Below, one piece after another: positions 15,291 through 24,026 of a stretch of 33,420 nt of DNA (positions are counted from its first letter, which is position 1; each line of letters starts with the position of its first letter). The position numbers and the translations under genes were made by a program. This stretch comes from Acidobacteriota bacterium. Lineage in GTDB: Bacteria; Acidobacteriota; Terriglobia; UBA7540. Location: contig JAKASG010000029.1 in NCBI GenBank assembly GCA_021828285.1, positions 1 through 33,420 on the forward strand, given 5' to 3'. The notes beneath the pieces are model-generated. The model did no database searches. It had not been told where the DNA came from and was given only the letters and a program-made list of their open reading frames with translations.

Positions 15291-15627
15291 GCATTTGAAC
15301 CGCTAGTGTCGCGTCGGCGAAATAAGTTGCACATCCGATAACCCGTCATTCGGAGCGCAGCGAAGAATCCGCTTTCCCCTGTTCCTCCGGAGGAACGGCG
15401 GATGCTTCGCCCAGCGTGGCCGCGCGACGACAGCATGTATCACTTTCTATTGTTCCATGACATCCGCGGCTCTGGGCTCCGATAGAGGCTTTTTTCGCAA
15501 TGTTCCGCGTGGCGCGATTTCCAGAAAACTCTCGTTGCCGGGGGAAGTTCGACCCGGCGCACGACGAAGCCTCGCCTCCAACTGCCTTGACAGAAATGCG
15601 CAGCCAACCCAGAATAGAAAATCAGTT
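15291..15627. repeat. Intergenic region with a nested stem-loop dispersed repeat
   Basis: No gene is supported here. At 15360-15410 the arms gcgaagaatccgc and gcggatgcttcgc (12 of 13 pair) enclose a perfect inner palindrome gttcctccggaggaac (15381-15396). The flanking words gtcattcggagcgcagcg resemble an abundant intergenic element of acidobacterial and other genomes. It could fold in RNA from either strand and might end tRNA-Asp transcription. Confidence 0.55.
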
Positions 15628-15703
15628 GCCGCGGTAGCTCAGGTGGTAGAGCGCAGCCCTGAAAAGGCTGGCGTCGGCGGTTCAACTCCGTCCCGCGGCA
15701 CCA
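15628..15703 (+). tRNA. tRNA-Phe (GAA)
   Basis: The 76-nt cloverleaf has acceptor arms gccgcgg/ccgcggc, a D-arm with aggtggta, an anticodon stem cagcc/ggctg around ctgaaaa (anticodon GAA at 15661-15663), and a T-arm with ggttcaact. A discriminator A and encoded CCA are present. It lies tail-to-tail with truB. Confidence 0.97.
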
Positions 15704-15734
15704 CCGTTATATCGCTTGCCCAGCCGGCGGTTCG

Positions 15735-16727
15735 TTAAACGAGGACGAGTCCGGGGTGGTAAATCGCGCCTTCAACGTGACGAGCGACGGCGATGAGGCG
15801 GCGGTCTGCGTTCAGGATTTTGAGGAGCGAAGGAGGGCGAGCCGGCTGTCCGCTGAGGCGCGCGACCTGCGCAAGCTCGAAGCGATGTCCGTGGCGAATA
15901 CTCTTCTCCTCGCCGCCCCGAACCATAAGCTCAGGAAACTGCGGCAGCAGCGCTTCAAGCGGAATCAGCAGACGCCCGGCTTCGCCCGCCTTCGCCGCTT
16001 CATCGAGCTTTTCGAGCGTCGCGCTTTGCGCTTCGGTGAATTCCGCCACGGCGGTGCGGCGCAGTCCCGCGAGGTGCGCTCCGCAGCCGAGCTTCCCGCC
16101 AATTTCGTGGGCGAGCGAGCGCACGTAAGTCCCGCCCGAACACTCGACGGCAAAACGGGCGACCTCGGCTTCAAAGGAGAGCAATTCGAGCGCGTAGATT
16201 TCGACTTCGACGGGCTTGAGATCCACGGGCTTTTGCTGCCGCGCGAGTTTATAAGCGCGCGTTCCGGCGACGCGCTTCGCGGAGAACGGCGGAGGGGTTT
16301 GCAATCTGCGGCCGGTGAGTTGAGCGAAGACGTGCTCGATTTCAGCCGCGGTGAGATCGACTTCGGCCGGTTCGCCTGAGGGCCGGCCCGTGGCGTCATA
16401 AGTGTCGGTCGCAACGCCAAAGCGAATCGCGCCTTCATAGGACTTCCGGGACTTCAGGTAGAATTGCGCGAAGCGCGTGGCTTTGCCGATAGACAGTGGA
16501 AGGACGCCGGTGGCAAAAGGGTCGAGGGTGCCGAAGTGGCCGATCTGCCGGATGCCGAGGATGCGCCGCGCGCGCGCAACGACGTCGTGGGATGTGAAGC
16601 CAGCGGGCTTGTCCATGACGAGAACTCCGGAGAATGCCGGGGTTTGAGCCTGCTGAGGTTCGCTCGCTGGATGGGCGCTTGGGACAGTCACATCAATTCG
16701 CGTGCGCGGGCGGGCTTTGTGTTCCAT
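15735..16727 (-). CDS. truB: tRNA pseudouridine-55 synthase TruB
   Basis: The 330-residue enzyme converts U55 to pseudouridine in the T-loop of tRNAs. GVLVMDKPAGFTSHD marks the usual N-terminus, D69 in HFGTLDPFATGVLPL is the catalytic aspartate, and SGGTYVRSLAHEIG is the conserved tRNA-binding/active-site strand. A C-terminal extension suggests a degenerate PUA domain. The ATG chosen adds about 35 residues before the conserved start and overlaps the end of rbfA by 35 bases; no strong RBS is seen, but no other usual start codon fits before the GVL motif except a GTG near residue 13. It is the last gene of the nusA operon. Confidence 0.95.
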   Translation of the reverse strand: MEHKARPRTRIDVTVPSAHPASEPQQAQTPAFSGVLVMDKPAGFTSHDVVARARRILGIRQIGHFGTLDPFATGVLPLSIGKATRFAQFYLKSRKSYEGAIRFGVATDTYDATGRPSGEPAEVDLTAAEIEHVFAQLTGRRLQTPPPFSAKRVAGTRAYKLARQQKPVDLKPVEVEIYALELLSFEAEVARFAVECSGGTYVRSLAHEIGGKLGCGAHLAGLRRTAVAEFTEAQSATLEKLDEAAKAGEAGRLLIPLEALLPQFPELMVRGGEEKSIRHGHRFELAQVARLSGQPARPPSLLKILNADRRLIAVARHVEGAIYHPGLVLV

Positions 16728-17037
16728 TCGCCCGCGGAACGCGCGGGTCGAGTAGGAAGCTCAGTTCGGGGGCTCGCCGCATCAGCAGCCTCGCGCTCAA
16801 CTCCCGGCGCAAATAGCCCGAGGCGGATTCCAATCCCGCGAGCGCCCGTTGCTCGTCCGTCGCATTGCCGCGGAGCTCGATCCAGACGCGCGCACGGCGA
16901 TAATCGGGGCTCATTTCCACCTCGGTCACTTCAACATCGCCGAGGCGCGGGTCGCGCAATTCGCCCGCGATCATTTCTGCAATTTCGAGGCGAATCTGTG
17001 CGGCGAGCCTTTCAGCCCGATGTCCGCCGGAGCGCAT
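16693..17037 (-). CDS. rbfA: Ribosome-binding factor A
   Basis: This ~114-residue KH-like protein binds the 30S subunit and helps mature the 16S 5' end. Its opening, RAERLAAQIRLEIAEMIAGE, and the DPRLGDVEVTEVEMSPDYRRARVW core are typical. The ATG at 17037 is used here; a TTG at 17046 that overlaps the stop of the preceding gene would add three residues. Its 3' end overlaps truB by 35 bases, an overlap that suggests coupled translation in the rimP-truB operon. Confidence 0.93.
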   Translation of the reverse strand: MRSGGHRAERLAAQIRLEIAEMIAGELRDPRLGDVEVTEVEMSPDYRRARVWIELRGNATDEQRALAGLESASGYLRRELSARLLMRRAPELSFLLDPRVPRANGTQSPPAHAN

Positions 17038-17042
17038 CGCGT

Positions 17043-17327
17043 TCAATCAAAAAATTCCACCACGTGGTCCGCCACATCGTCGCCGAGAGTGCGCTCTGCT
17101 TCGCGCAACACCTGATGGAAAACCGATTCGAGCAGCGTGCGGCTGTCAGAAACCGACGCGACGCCCAGCGTCGCCCTTTGCCAGACGTCCTGCGCATCGA
17201 GCTCCGCGACGGCCACGTTGAAGCGCGCGCGGATCCGGTCCCGCACTTTGCGGACCACCGCGCGCTTTTCTTTGAGCGAATGCGCTTCCGGAAGACGGAT
17301 TTCGAGCGTCAGGAGGCCCACCGGCAT
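17043..17327 (-). CDS. DUF503 family protein (YlxP-like)
   Basis: The 94-residue protein matches the DUF503/YlxP family: MPVGLLTLEIRLPEAHSLKE, then KRAVVRKVRDRIRARFNVAVAE, and a C-terminal helix. This family is commonly encoded between infB and rbfA and has been linked to ribosome or RNA function, but its role is not settled. It starts 12 bases after the infB stop, and its own stop touches rbfA. Confidence 0.88.
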   Translation of the reverse strand: MPVGLLTLEIRLPEAHSLKEKRAVVRKVRDRIRARFNVAVAELDAQDVWQRATLGVASVSDSRTLLESVFHQVLREAERTLGDDVADHVVEFFD

Positions 17328-17339
17328 GGCGTTTCCCGT

Positions 17340-19946
17340 TCAGGCGACCGCCGGCTCCATCACGCGCTCGACGACGAAGGCTTCGAGCACATCGCCGGTC
17401 TTGACGTCGCTGAAGTTTTCGAGCGCGATGCCGCATTCCATGCCGTTGCGCACTTCCGGCACGTCGTCCTTGAAGCGATGAAGCGAACGCGGCCGACCTT
17501 CATAAACCACCACATTGTCACGGAGCAGCCGGATTTTGGCTTCCCGATTGATCTTTCCTTCCGTCATGTAACAGCCCGCGACGGTTCCGACCTTTGAGAT
17601 GTGGAACGTCTCGCGCACTTCCGCCCGGCCGAGCACCGTTTCTTTGAAGACGGCCGCGAGGAGCCCGTTCATCGCTTTCTTGATTTCTTCGGTCACGTTG
17701 TAAATGATGGTGTGAAGCCGGATATCCACTTTCTCGAGCTGCGCCAGCTCCGTCGCCTTGCGTTCAGGCCTGACGCTGAACCCGACAATCACGGCGTTTG
17801 AAGCCGACGCGAGGAGCACGTCCGATTCCGTGATCGCGCCAACGCCGGCATGGATCATTTTGGTCTTGACGCGGTCGTTCGAGAGTTTGGTGAGCGTGTC
17901 GGCCAGGACTTCAACCGATCCCTGCACATCCGCTTTGATAATGAGAGGCAGTTCCTTGACCTCGCCCGCCGCCATCTGCTCGTGGAGCTGCTCGAGCGTG
18001 AGGCGCGCGGATTTGGCAAGCGCGGCCTCGCGCAATTTTGCCTGGCGATGGAGCGAGATTTGCCGGGCTTTCATCGTGTCCTCGATCGCCTGCAGGTGAT
18101 CGCCGGCCAGCGGCACGTCTTCGAGCCCAAGGACTTCAACCGGCGTCGAAGGCGGCGCTTCGAGCACCGGCGAGCCGTGGTCGTCAAACATGGCGCGAAC
18201 TTTGCCGTAATGCGCGCCCACAATGAAAGAGTCGCCCACATGCAAGGTGCCGTTCTCAACCAGCACGGTTGCCACCGGACCGCGGCCGCGATCGAGCTTT
18301 GCCTCGAGCACCGCTCCGGACGCCAGGCGTTTGGGATTGGCTTTGAGTGATTGCATGTCCGCAACCAAAAGAATCATTTCGAGCAGCAGCTCGAGGTTCT
18401 TGTGCTGTTTTGCGGAAACCTCAACCATGACCGCATCGCCGCCCCACGCTTCCGGCATAAGGCCGCGGTCGGCGAGCTGCTTGAGCACGCGTTCGGGTTG
18501 CGCTTCAGGCTTATCAACCTTGTTGATGGCGACGAGGATGGGCACTTTGGCGGCTTTGGCGTGGTCAATCGCCTCGAGGGTCTGCGGCATGACCCCGTCA
18601 TCGGCGGCCACGACAAGCACCACCACATCCGTCACTTTGGCGCCGCGCGCGCGCATGAGCGTAAAAGCCTCATGGCCGGGCGTATCGAGAAAAACAATCT
18701 TGCGGTGATTGACTTCCACTTGATAAGCGCCGATGTGCTGCGTAATGCCTCCGGCTTCGCCGGCGGCGACGCTGGTCTCGCGGATCGCGTCGAGCAAGGA
18801 GGTCTTGCCGTGGTCTACGTGGCCCATGACTGTGACGACGGGAGCGCGCGGAACGAGATCTTCGGGACGGTCCGCTTCCTCGACTTCCTGCTCAACTTCT
18901 TCTTCGAAACTCACGACCTTGGTTTCAGCGCCGAACGCGCGTGCGATGCCGGAGGCGGTCATTGAGTCGAGCGTCTGGTTGATGGTGGCGAAGACGCCCT
19001 TATCGAGCAATCGCTTGATCACGTCCTTGGCACGCACTTCGAGCTTTTCTGATAGCTCTTTAATACTGATGCCCTCGCTCAAAGTGATCGTGCGAACCAC
19101 CTTGGGCGCTTCAACCGGAGCGGAACGTGCCGGCGCGACCGCATGGGGCCGTGAATCATAATGAACCGGGCGAGCCGTCACCGGCTGATTTTGGCTTGCG
19201 GAAGCGGGGCGTGTTGCAGTTGGATGCATCGGCCGAGGTTCTCCGGGCCGCCGCGGCGCTGCGGGACGGCCGGCGATGCCTCGCGGCATTCCCGCCGCGG
19301 GATAAATGGGCTGATTGGATGCCGATGATTTCGCCGGACGCGCGGGCCGAGCGACCTTGGGTGGAGCAGAAGCGCTCGAAGATGCCGGCGCGCTCACGCC
19401 GGCCAGCTTCGCGGCCGCCGCCAGTTTCTCGCCAATCTCGGTCGTGGGAGCGGAATGAGCGACGTGCGGTTGCGGCGGCTCGGCTGGCTTTGCAGGCGCG
19501 GAGGGCGCGGGAGAGCGGCTCGGCGCCGCGATACCGGGTTTCACTTGTATTTCGTGAATGGCGGATGGCGGGGCGATTGCTTTTCGCGCCGCAGCCTTGA
19601 TCTCCGCAAGGGAACGCGTTAGAGGAGCGCTTGCAGGCCTGGGCGGCGCAGCAGGTTTTGGAGTGGGCGCCGGCGCGGGCGCAGGCTCACTCGCCGTTGG
19701 CGCCGCAACGGCAGGCGGAGGTGAAGGCGGAGTCGAAGCCGAAGGGCGCGCAGGCGCCGGCCGCTCGGCTCGTTCGACCGAAGCCAGCGCGCGGAAATGC
19801 GCTCGCACCTTGTCCGCAAGGTCGTCTTCGAGCGTGCTCGAGTGCGACCTCTTCTCGGTGATGCCGAGATCCGGCAGGAAGTCCTGGATGGCCTTGCTCT
19901 TGATCTCCAGCTCTCTTGCCAGCTCGTTAATGCGAATGCTTGCCAT
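17340..19946 (-). CDS. infB: Translation initiation factor IF-2
   Basis: The GTPase delivers initiator fMet-tRNA to the 30S subunit and promotes subunit joining. From the ATG at 19946 it is 868 residues. An upstream in-frame GTG at 20009 overlaps the nusA stop but adds 21 residues without family character; [15 protein letters not shown] is the standard start. Order: N-terminal IF2N helix domain, a long Pro/Ala-rich linker (about 60-280), a second IF2N-like segment ([21 protein letters not shown]), then the G domain with G1 GHVDHGKT (375-382), [20 protein letters not shown] and SAKQ, followed by domains II-IV. All GTPase motifs are intact. Confidence 0.96.
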   Translation of the reverse strand: MASIRINELARELEIKSKAIQDFLPDLGITEKRSHSSTLEDDLADKVRAHFRALASVERAERPAPARPSASTPPSPPPAVAAPTASEPAPAPAPTPKPAAPPRPASAPLTRSLAEIKAAARKAIAPPSAIHEIQVKPGIAAPSRSPAPSAPAKPAEPPQPHVAHSAPTTEIGEKLAAAAKLAGVSAPASSSASAPPKVARPARPAKSSASNQPIYPAAGMPRGIAGRPAAPRRPGEPRPMHPTATRPASASQNQPVTARPVHYDSRPHAVAPARSAPVEAPKVVRTITLSEGISIKELSEKLEVRAKDVIKRLLDKGVFATINQTLDSMTASGIARAFGAETKVVSFEEEVEQEVEEADRPEDLVPRAPVVTVMGHVDHGKTSLLDAIRETSVAAGEAGGITQHIGAYQVEVNHRKIVFLDTPGHEAFTLMRARGAKVTDVVVLVVAADDGVMPQTLEAIDHAKAAKVPILVAINKVDKPEAQPERVLKQLADRGLMPEAWGGDAVMVEVSAKQHKNLELLLEMILLVADMQSLKANPKRLASGAVLEAKLDRGRGPVATVLVENGTLHVGDSFIVGAHYGKVRAMFDDHGSPVLEAPPSTPVEVLGLEDVPLAGDHLQAIEDTMKARQISLHRQAKLREAALAKSARLTLEQLHEQMAAGEVKELPLIIKADVQGSVEVLADTLTKLSNDRVKTKMIHAGVGAITESDVLLASASNAVIVGFSVRPERKATELAQLEKVDIRLHTIIYNVTEEIKKAMNGLLAAVFKETVLGRAEVRETFHISKVGTVAGCYMTEGKINREAKIRLLRDNVVVYEGRPRSLHRFKDDVPEVRNGMECGIALENFSDVKTGDVLEAFVVERVMEPAVA

Positions 19947-20005
19947 GCGTTCCAAGTCTCCACATCGAAAGTCTGCCGGTTCAAATGCAATCCCGCGAGA
20001 GGGAC

Positions 20006-21484
20006 TCACTTTTTTTCATCTTCCAGCGGTGTTTCCGCGGACTCTGCCGGCTCGCCGGATTCCGAGGAAGAGGTCATCGCCGCTTCTGAGGTTTCGGCAA
20101 CAGCCTCGCCCTCAGTCGCCGGTGTTTCTGCGGAGGCCGTTTCAGCCTCGGCCTGCGGTTCGCCTGATTCTGCCGCCGCCTCCGCCAGCTCTTCTCCGGC
20201 TTCCTCCTGCTCGGCTTCCGAGCCCTTTTCGAAATAGTCCGTCACCACGCGCCGGATTTTTTCGACGGTCTTCTCGCCAATGCCCTGAATCTGGGTGAGG
20301 TCGTCCGGAGTCATTTGCGCGAGCTGTTCGACCGTCTCGACGCCGTGCTGCCGCAGGCGTTCGATGGTCTTTTCGCCGAGACCTTCGAGCTTTGACACCG
20401 GCGCGCCGCGCAACGCCATGGCGGCCATTTGGGATTCGATTTCCTGGCGCTTTTCCTCTTCGCTCTTGATGTCCACCTGCCAGCCGAGGAGCTTGGCCGC
20501 AAGCCTCACGTTCTGGCCTTTCTTGCCGATGGCGAGCGACAACTGCGTGTCGTCCACAATGACTTCCAAATGCCGTTCCTCGACATCAATGATGGAAACG
20601 TGATTGATTTTCGCCGGGCTCAGCGCGTTCGCGGCGAAGACCACGGCATCTTCGTTGTACTCGATGATATCAATCTTCTCGCCGCGCAGCTCGCGGATGA
20701 TGGATTGGACGCGCATGCCCTTCATGCCCACGCACGCGCCCACGCAATCCACGTCCGGATCCTTCGAATACACCGCGACCTTGGTGCGCTCTCCCGGCTC
20801 GCGGGCAATCGCCTTGATCACGACCGTTCCATCGTAGATTTCCGGCACTTCCATTTCAAACAGCCTCTGCACCAGCGCCGGAGCAGCGCGCGAGACGATG
20901 ACTTGCGGGCCGCGCGCGGCGCGATCCACTTGAATGATGACGACACGCAGGCGGTCATTGATCTGATAATTTTCAAGCCGCGACTGCTCGCGCCTCGGCA
21001 TGCGCGCTTCCGTCCTGCCAAGATCGAGAATCACGTCCGGCCCTTCGTGCCGTTTGACCGTGCAGTTCACCAGTTCGCCGATGCGCTGGCTGTATTCGGC
21101 GTAGACCGTGTCGCGCTCGGCTTCGCGCACTTTCTGGAAAATCACCTGTTTCGCGGTCTGCGCGGCGATGCGGCCCAGCACGTCCGTCGCTTTGGGAATC
21201 CGCACTTCCGATTCGATCGCAGCGTCGGCGTTGTACGTGTGCGCGTCATCGAGCGAGATTTCATGGTCCGGATCAATCACTTCCTGCACCACTCGCTTCA
21301 CCGCGAAGACTTCAACCGCGCCCGTATCCTTGTTGAAACGGGACTCGAGGTCTTCGGTGGTCTTGTAATACTTCCGCGTGGCCACCAGAATGGCGTCTTC
21401 AACCGCCGCGATGATGATCTGGGGGTCGATGCCTTTTTCGCGGCTCAATTGGTCGATCGTTTGAAAGAGCAAACTTGTTGTCAC
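20006..21484 (-). CDS. nusA: Transcription termination/antitermination factor NusA
   Basis: The 492-residue protein binds RNA polymerase and nascent RNA and modulates pausing, termination and antitermination. Order: N-terminal polymerase-binding domain (about 1-125), S1 domain (about 135-200, [19 protein letters not shown]), KH1/KH2 (about 230-345, with [14 protein letters not shown] and [14 protein letters not shown]), and a helix-hairpin-helix repeat ([16 protein letters not shown] and [12 protein letters not shown]). It ends in an acidic Glu/Ala-rich tail. It starts with GTG after a GAGG. The long acidic tail is longer than in E. coli-type proteins. Confidence 0.96.
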   Translation of the reverse strand: MTTSLLFQTIDQLSREKGIDPQIIIAAVEDAILVATRKYYKTTEDLESRFNKDTGAVEVFAVKRVVQEVIDPDHEISLDDAHTYNADAAIESEVRIPKATDVLGRIAAQTAKQVIFQKVREAERDTVYAEYSQRIGELVNCTVKRHEGPDVILDLGRTEARMPRREQSRLENYQINDRLRVVIIQVDRAARGPQVIVSRAAPALVQRLFEMEVPEIYDGTVVIKAIAREPGERTKVAVYSKDPDVDCVGACVGMKGMRVQSIIRELRGEKIDIIEYNEDAVVFAANALSPAKINHVSIIDVEERHLEVIVDDTQLSLAIGKKGQNVRLAAKLLGWQVDIKSEEEKRQEIESQMAAMALRGAPVSKLEGLGEKTIERLRQHGVETVEQLAQMTPDDLTQIQGIGEKTVEKIRRVVTDYFEKGSEAEQEEAGEELAEAAAESGEPQAEAETASAETPATEGEAVAETSEAAMTSSSESGEPAESAETPLEDEKK

Positions 21485-21603
21485 AACCTCATCCTTCCAG
21501 AAGCGTTCAGGGCGCTCTCATGCCGGGCCGTCAATCGAGACGCGCTCAGAAGACGCGCGTGACGCGAACGCTGAGGCCTCGAGCTACGCCCTTCGTGCGG
21601 AAA

Positions 21604-22203
21604 TTACCAGTCGAGAACCAACTTCGCTTTCGTGACGTTCGCCAGATCAACCTGCGCGGCGCCCTCCGCGCCGAGATCCAACTTGACGCGGCCGCTTTCG
21701 CAGCCGGCAATCACTCCCTCAAGAACCTTCCGCCCCGCCACCGGTTCCTTGAGGGCGATGCGTGCCTTTCGCCCTTTGAAGCGCTCGTAGTCGGTTTCCT
21801 TAACGAGCGCCCGCTCGAGGCCCGGCGAGGAGACCTCCAACAGATAACTGCCGGGGAAGGGGTCTTCGACATCGAGGATGGCGCTCATCTGCTCGCTGAC
21901 GCGCTGGCAGTCGGCGTGCGAAACGCCGCCTTCCTTGTCAATGTAAACGCGCAGCAGAGGATTCGACGACCCGCCTTTGACCTCAACGTCCACGAGCGCC
22001 AAGCCTTCAGAAATCGCTACGCGCTCCGCAATCGCCCGGATTTGATCGAGATCAACCCTGCCCAGCTTGAGACACCTGCTCTTCCGGCCGGCAATTCCAG
22101 TTTCACCAAGCCAAACAAAAAAGTGGGCATTAAGCCCACCTCTTAATTCGCCAAAAATAAGTATAACCGCTGGGGCATTCCGATTGCAAGCGGCTGTAAT
22201 CAT
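21604..22203 (-). CDS. rimP: Ribosome maturation factor RimP (start codon unresolved)
   Basis: RimP assists 30S assembly. The family region begins near 22056 (VDLDQIRAIAERVA) and contains LLRVYIDKEGGVSHADC, AILDVEDPFPGSYLLEVSSPGLER and RFKGRKARI, for ~150 residues of normal RimP. The only usual start codon in frame is the ATG at 22203, given here as the frame limit, but it lies upstream of the promoter hexamers (22160-22189) and its first 49 codons cross the leader terminator. The true start is probably downstream: candidates are an ATT (about 22095) after GGTGA, a CTG (about 22065), or the GTT at 22056 if it is a misread or mutated GTG. It is the first gene of the nusA operon. Confidence 0.9.
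   Translation of the reverse strand: MITAACNRNAPAVILIFGELRGGLNAHFFVWLGETGIAGRKSRCLKLGRVDLDQIRAIAERVAISEGLALVDVEVKGGSSNPLLRVYIDKEGGVSHADCQRVSEQMSAILDVEDPFPGSYLLEVSSPGLERALVKETDYERFKGRKARIALKEPVAGRKVLEGVIAGCESGRVKLDLGAEGAAQVDLANVTKAKLVLDW
22117..22139 (-). terminator. Intrinsic terminator in the rimP-nusA leader
   Basis: On the minus strand GTGGGC/GCCCAC form a six-pair stem with a five-base loop, followed directly by six T residues. It lies only ~15 bases after the predicted transcription start and before rimP, so it would act as an attenuator rather than an operon end. Confidence 0.75.
22160..22189 (-). promoter_or_regulatory. Promoter of the rimP-nusA-infB operon
   Basis: On the minus strand TTGCAA (22189-22184) and TATACT (22165-22160) are separated by 18 bases; the -10 matches five of six positions. 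The predicted start of transcription is around 22152-22154, immediately ahead of the leader terminator. Confidence 0.65.
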
Positions 22204-22223
22204 TCACGGGCGGCCAGGCAGCG

Positions 22224-22751
22224 CTATACCGAATGGACAGCGGGGAAATGCGTGGGATCAAAAGCGGTGAAGTGCGCCAACCCCGTCCGGTCCGTCGCTG
22301 TAAGTTCCGCGCTGATGCCCCCTCGCGATAGCTTCACCTGGAAATATCCGGAATAAGCCGATTCTGCGCTGTGGGATTAGGGCGACTCGAAGCCTCTGAC
22401 ACTTTCTTCCCAATTTCCGCTGGTTGCGGTGAAAAACACGTCGCCTTCGTTCGGGCAGCCGGGACCGCTCATGTGAGTCATGCTGAAGCCGTGGATTTCG
22501 TTCTGATAATAGTGATAGCCGTAACCGTGTTCTTCCGTGTCGGGACTCAGCACCGCCATGCCGAAGGGCACGGTCGCGCGCCCGAAAAAAATGATGCTGC
22601 CGCCCGGGCCCTGGCCCTGGCCCCTTCGGATAAAGGGATCGACTTACGATGCCGGCCCTGCGATCGCGTGCGCGCCTTGCGCCTTCGTGCCAAAGGGCCG
22701 CGCGCCAACCATCAGAAGAATTCCCGCCGTCATCGCAATTGTTTTCTTCAT
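22224..22751 (-). pseudogene. GH92 alpha-mannosidase-like gene remnant
   Basis: One frame, read through two stop codons, gives a coherent N-terminal part of a family-92 glycoside hydrolase (secreted calcium-dependent exo-alpha-mannosidases). An ATG at 22751 with a purine-rich GGCGGGAA in front starts a signal peptide (MKKTIAMTAGILLMVG). After a TAA comes VDPFIRRGQGQGPGG, then ATVPFGMAVLSPDTEE, IHGFSMTHMSGPGCPNEGD and, after a second TAA, YSGYFQVKLSRGGISAELTA. All are diagnostic N-terminal GH92 motifs. The frame ends at a TAG at 22224-22226, far short of a full enzyme of ~700 residues, so the catalytic (alpha/alpha)6 domain is missing. Confidence 0.82.
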
Positions 22752-22830
22752 TTCCCGCCGCCTTTTTGCCCGCGCCAGAGTATTTCGCAAAGAGAATCGG
22801 CTTTGAACCTTAAGAGTCTCGGCCCCCCTG

Positions 22831-22839
22831 TGCTAGGAT
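22831..22839 (+). promoter_or_regulatory. Possible extended -10 element for the HAD gene
   Basis: TGCTAGGAT fits an extended -10 (TGnTAnnAT-like) about 70 bases before the ATG at 22909. No good -35 is seen at normal spacing. Confidence 0.3.
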
Positions 22840-22908
22840 CTTTACCGCGCGAAGCAGGGGGGACGCTGGAGTGAAACACAAGAGGACATCGCCGGAGACG
22901 CGGCTCGC

Positions 22909-23799
22909 ATGACTGAACATTCGCAAGCGCGTCTTATCAGTTTCAAACCCCAGCACCCGTTTTTCGTGGGAATTGATTCCGATGGCTGCGTGTTCGACAC
23001 GATGGAGATCAAGCACAAAGAGTGCTTTATCCCCAAGACCATCGAACTTTGGGATCTCCAAGCGATTTCGAAATATGTCCGGCGCGCGGCCGAGTTCGTC
23101 AATCTTTACTCCCAATGGCGGGGAATCAACCGGTTTCCCGCGCTTACCAAAACGTTCGATTTGCTGCGCGACTGGCCGGAACCGGCGCGCCGCGCCGTCA
23201 AAATTCCGGAGGTTTCGAGCCTCGAAGCCTGGATCCAGTCCGGTGCGGCGCTCTCGAATCCCGCGCTCGAGCGTGAAGTTGCGCGCACACGCGATCCCGT
23301 CCTAGCACTGACGCTCGATTGGAGCAACGCGGTCAACCAGGCGATTGCGGAAATGGTCCACGGCATACCGCCGTTCCCGCTCTTTCGCGACTCGATGGAA
23401 AAGCTTGCCGGCCGCGCCGATATGATCTGCGTCTCGCAGACGCCGTCGGAAGCGCTCGAGCGCGAGTGGGCCGAACACGATATCGCGCGCTACGTGGCGG
23501 TCATTGCGGGGCAGGAAATGGGAAGCAAAACGGAACACTTGAGGATCGCGGCTCGAGGCAAATACGAACCTGACCGATTCCTGATGATTGGTGACGCACC
23601 GGGCGATCTCGCAGCGGCTCGCGGGAACGGCGCGCTTTTTTATCCCATCACTCCGGGCTACGAAGAGGATTCCTGGGAGCGGTTCCATGCCGAGGCGATT
23701 GACCGATTCCTGGGCGGCACATACGCGGGAGATTACCAGAAGGCTGTGATTGTCTCATTTGAAAAGCGGCTGCCTGCAACGCCCCCCTGGAAGCGATGA
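22909..23799 (+). CDS. HAD-superfamily hydrolase
   Basis: The 296-residue cytosolic protein is probably a phosphatase. Motif I is GIDSDGCVFDTM with nucleophile D23 and acid/base D25, followed by a long helical cap (about residues 40-155). Motif II is ICVSQTP, and motif IV is MIGDAPGDLAAARGNG with the magnesium-binding aspartates. The usual lysine of motif III may be in GSKTEHL. It is longer than phosphoglycolate phosphatase because of the cap, and the substrate cannot be told. It is divergent from the GH92 remnant and convergent with the protease gene, so probably monocistronic. Confidence 0.82.
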   Translation: MTEHSQARLISFKPQHPFFVGIDSDGCVFDTMEIKHKECFIPKTIELWDLQAISKYVRRAAEFVNLYSQWRGINRFPALTKTFDLLRDWPEPARRAVKIPEVSSLEAWIQSGAALSNPALEREVARTRDPVLALTLDWSNAVNQAIAEMVHGIPPFPLFRDSMEKLAGRADMICVSQTPSEALEREWAEHDIARYVAVIAGQEMGSKTEHLRIAARGKYEPDRFLMIGDAPGDLAAARGNGALFYPITPGYEEDSWERFHAEAIDRFLGGTYAGDYQKAVIVSFEKRLPATPPWKR

Positions 23800-23806
23800 T
23801 CTTTGG

Positions 23807-23828
23807 AGTGGGGGAGCTTGCCCCCGCT
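23807..23828 (+). terminator. Weak hairpin after the HAD gene
   Basis: AGTGGGGG and CCCCCGCT pair (eight pairs, one G-T) around the loop agcttg, starting seven bases after the HAD stop. Only a short T-run follows, so termination strength is uncertain. The rest of the gap to 24026 shows nothing. Confidence 0.45.
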
Positions 23829-24026
23829 TTGCCTTGCGGAAGATTCCTCATGCAGAACGCGGGAGGTTGCGGCAGGAGCGAGTTCCAGCTACAAAGAGCG
23901 GCGGCAATCCGTCGGGTGACGGACAAGCCGCCGGAATCCATAGGCTCCGGCAAAAGCAAGGAAACGCCAGGCATGATACACGGGATGGCTTTTCATCGTG
24001 CCAGCGACGGGGTGGAAGGGTAATTC

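Noticed and set aside
20429-21562. Long plus-strand frame opposite nusA
   Set aside because: Antisense shadow; the minus frame has all NusA domains.
22371-22874. Plus-strand frame between the rimP leader and the HAD gene
   Set aside because: It is antisense to the GH92 remnant, whose motifs are clear on the minus strand.
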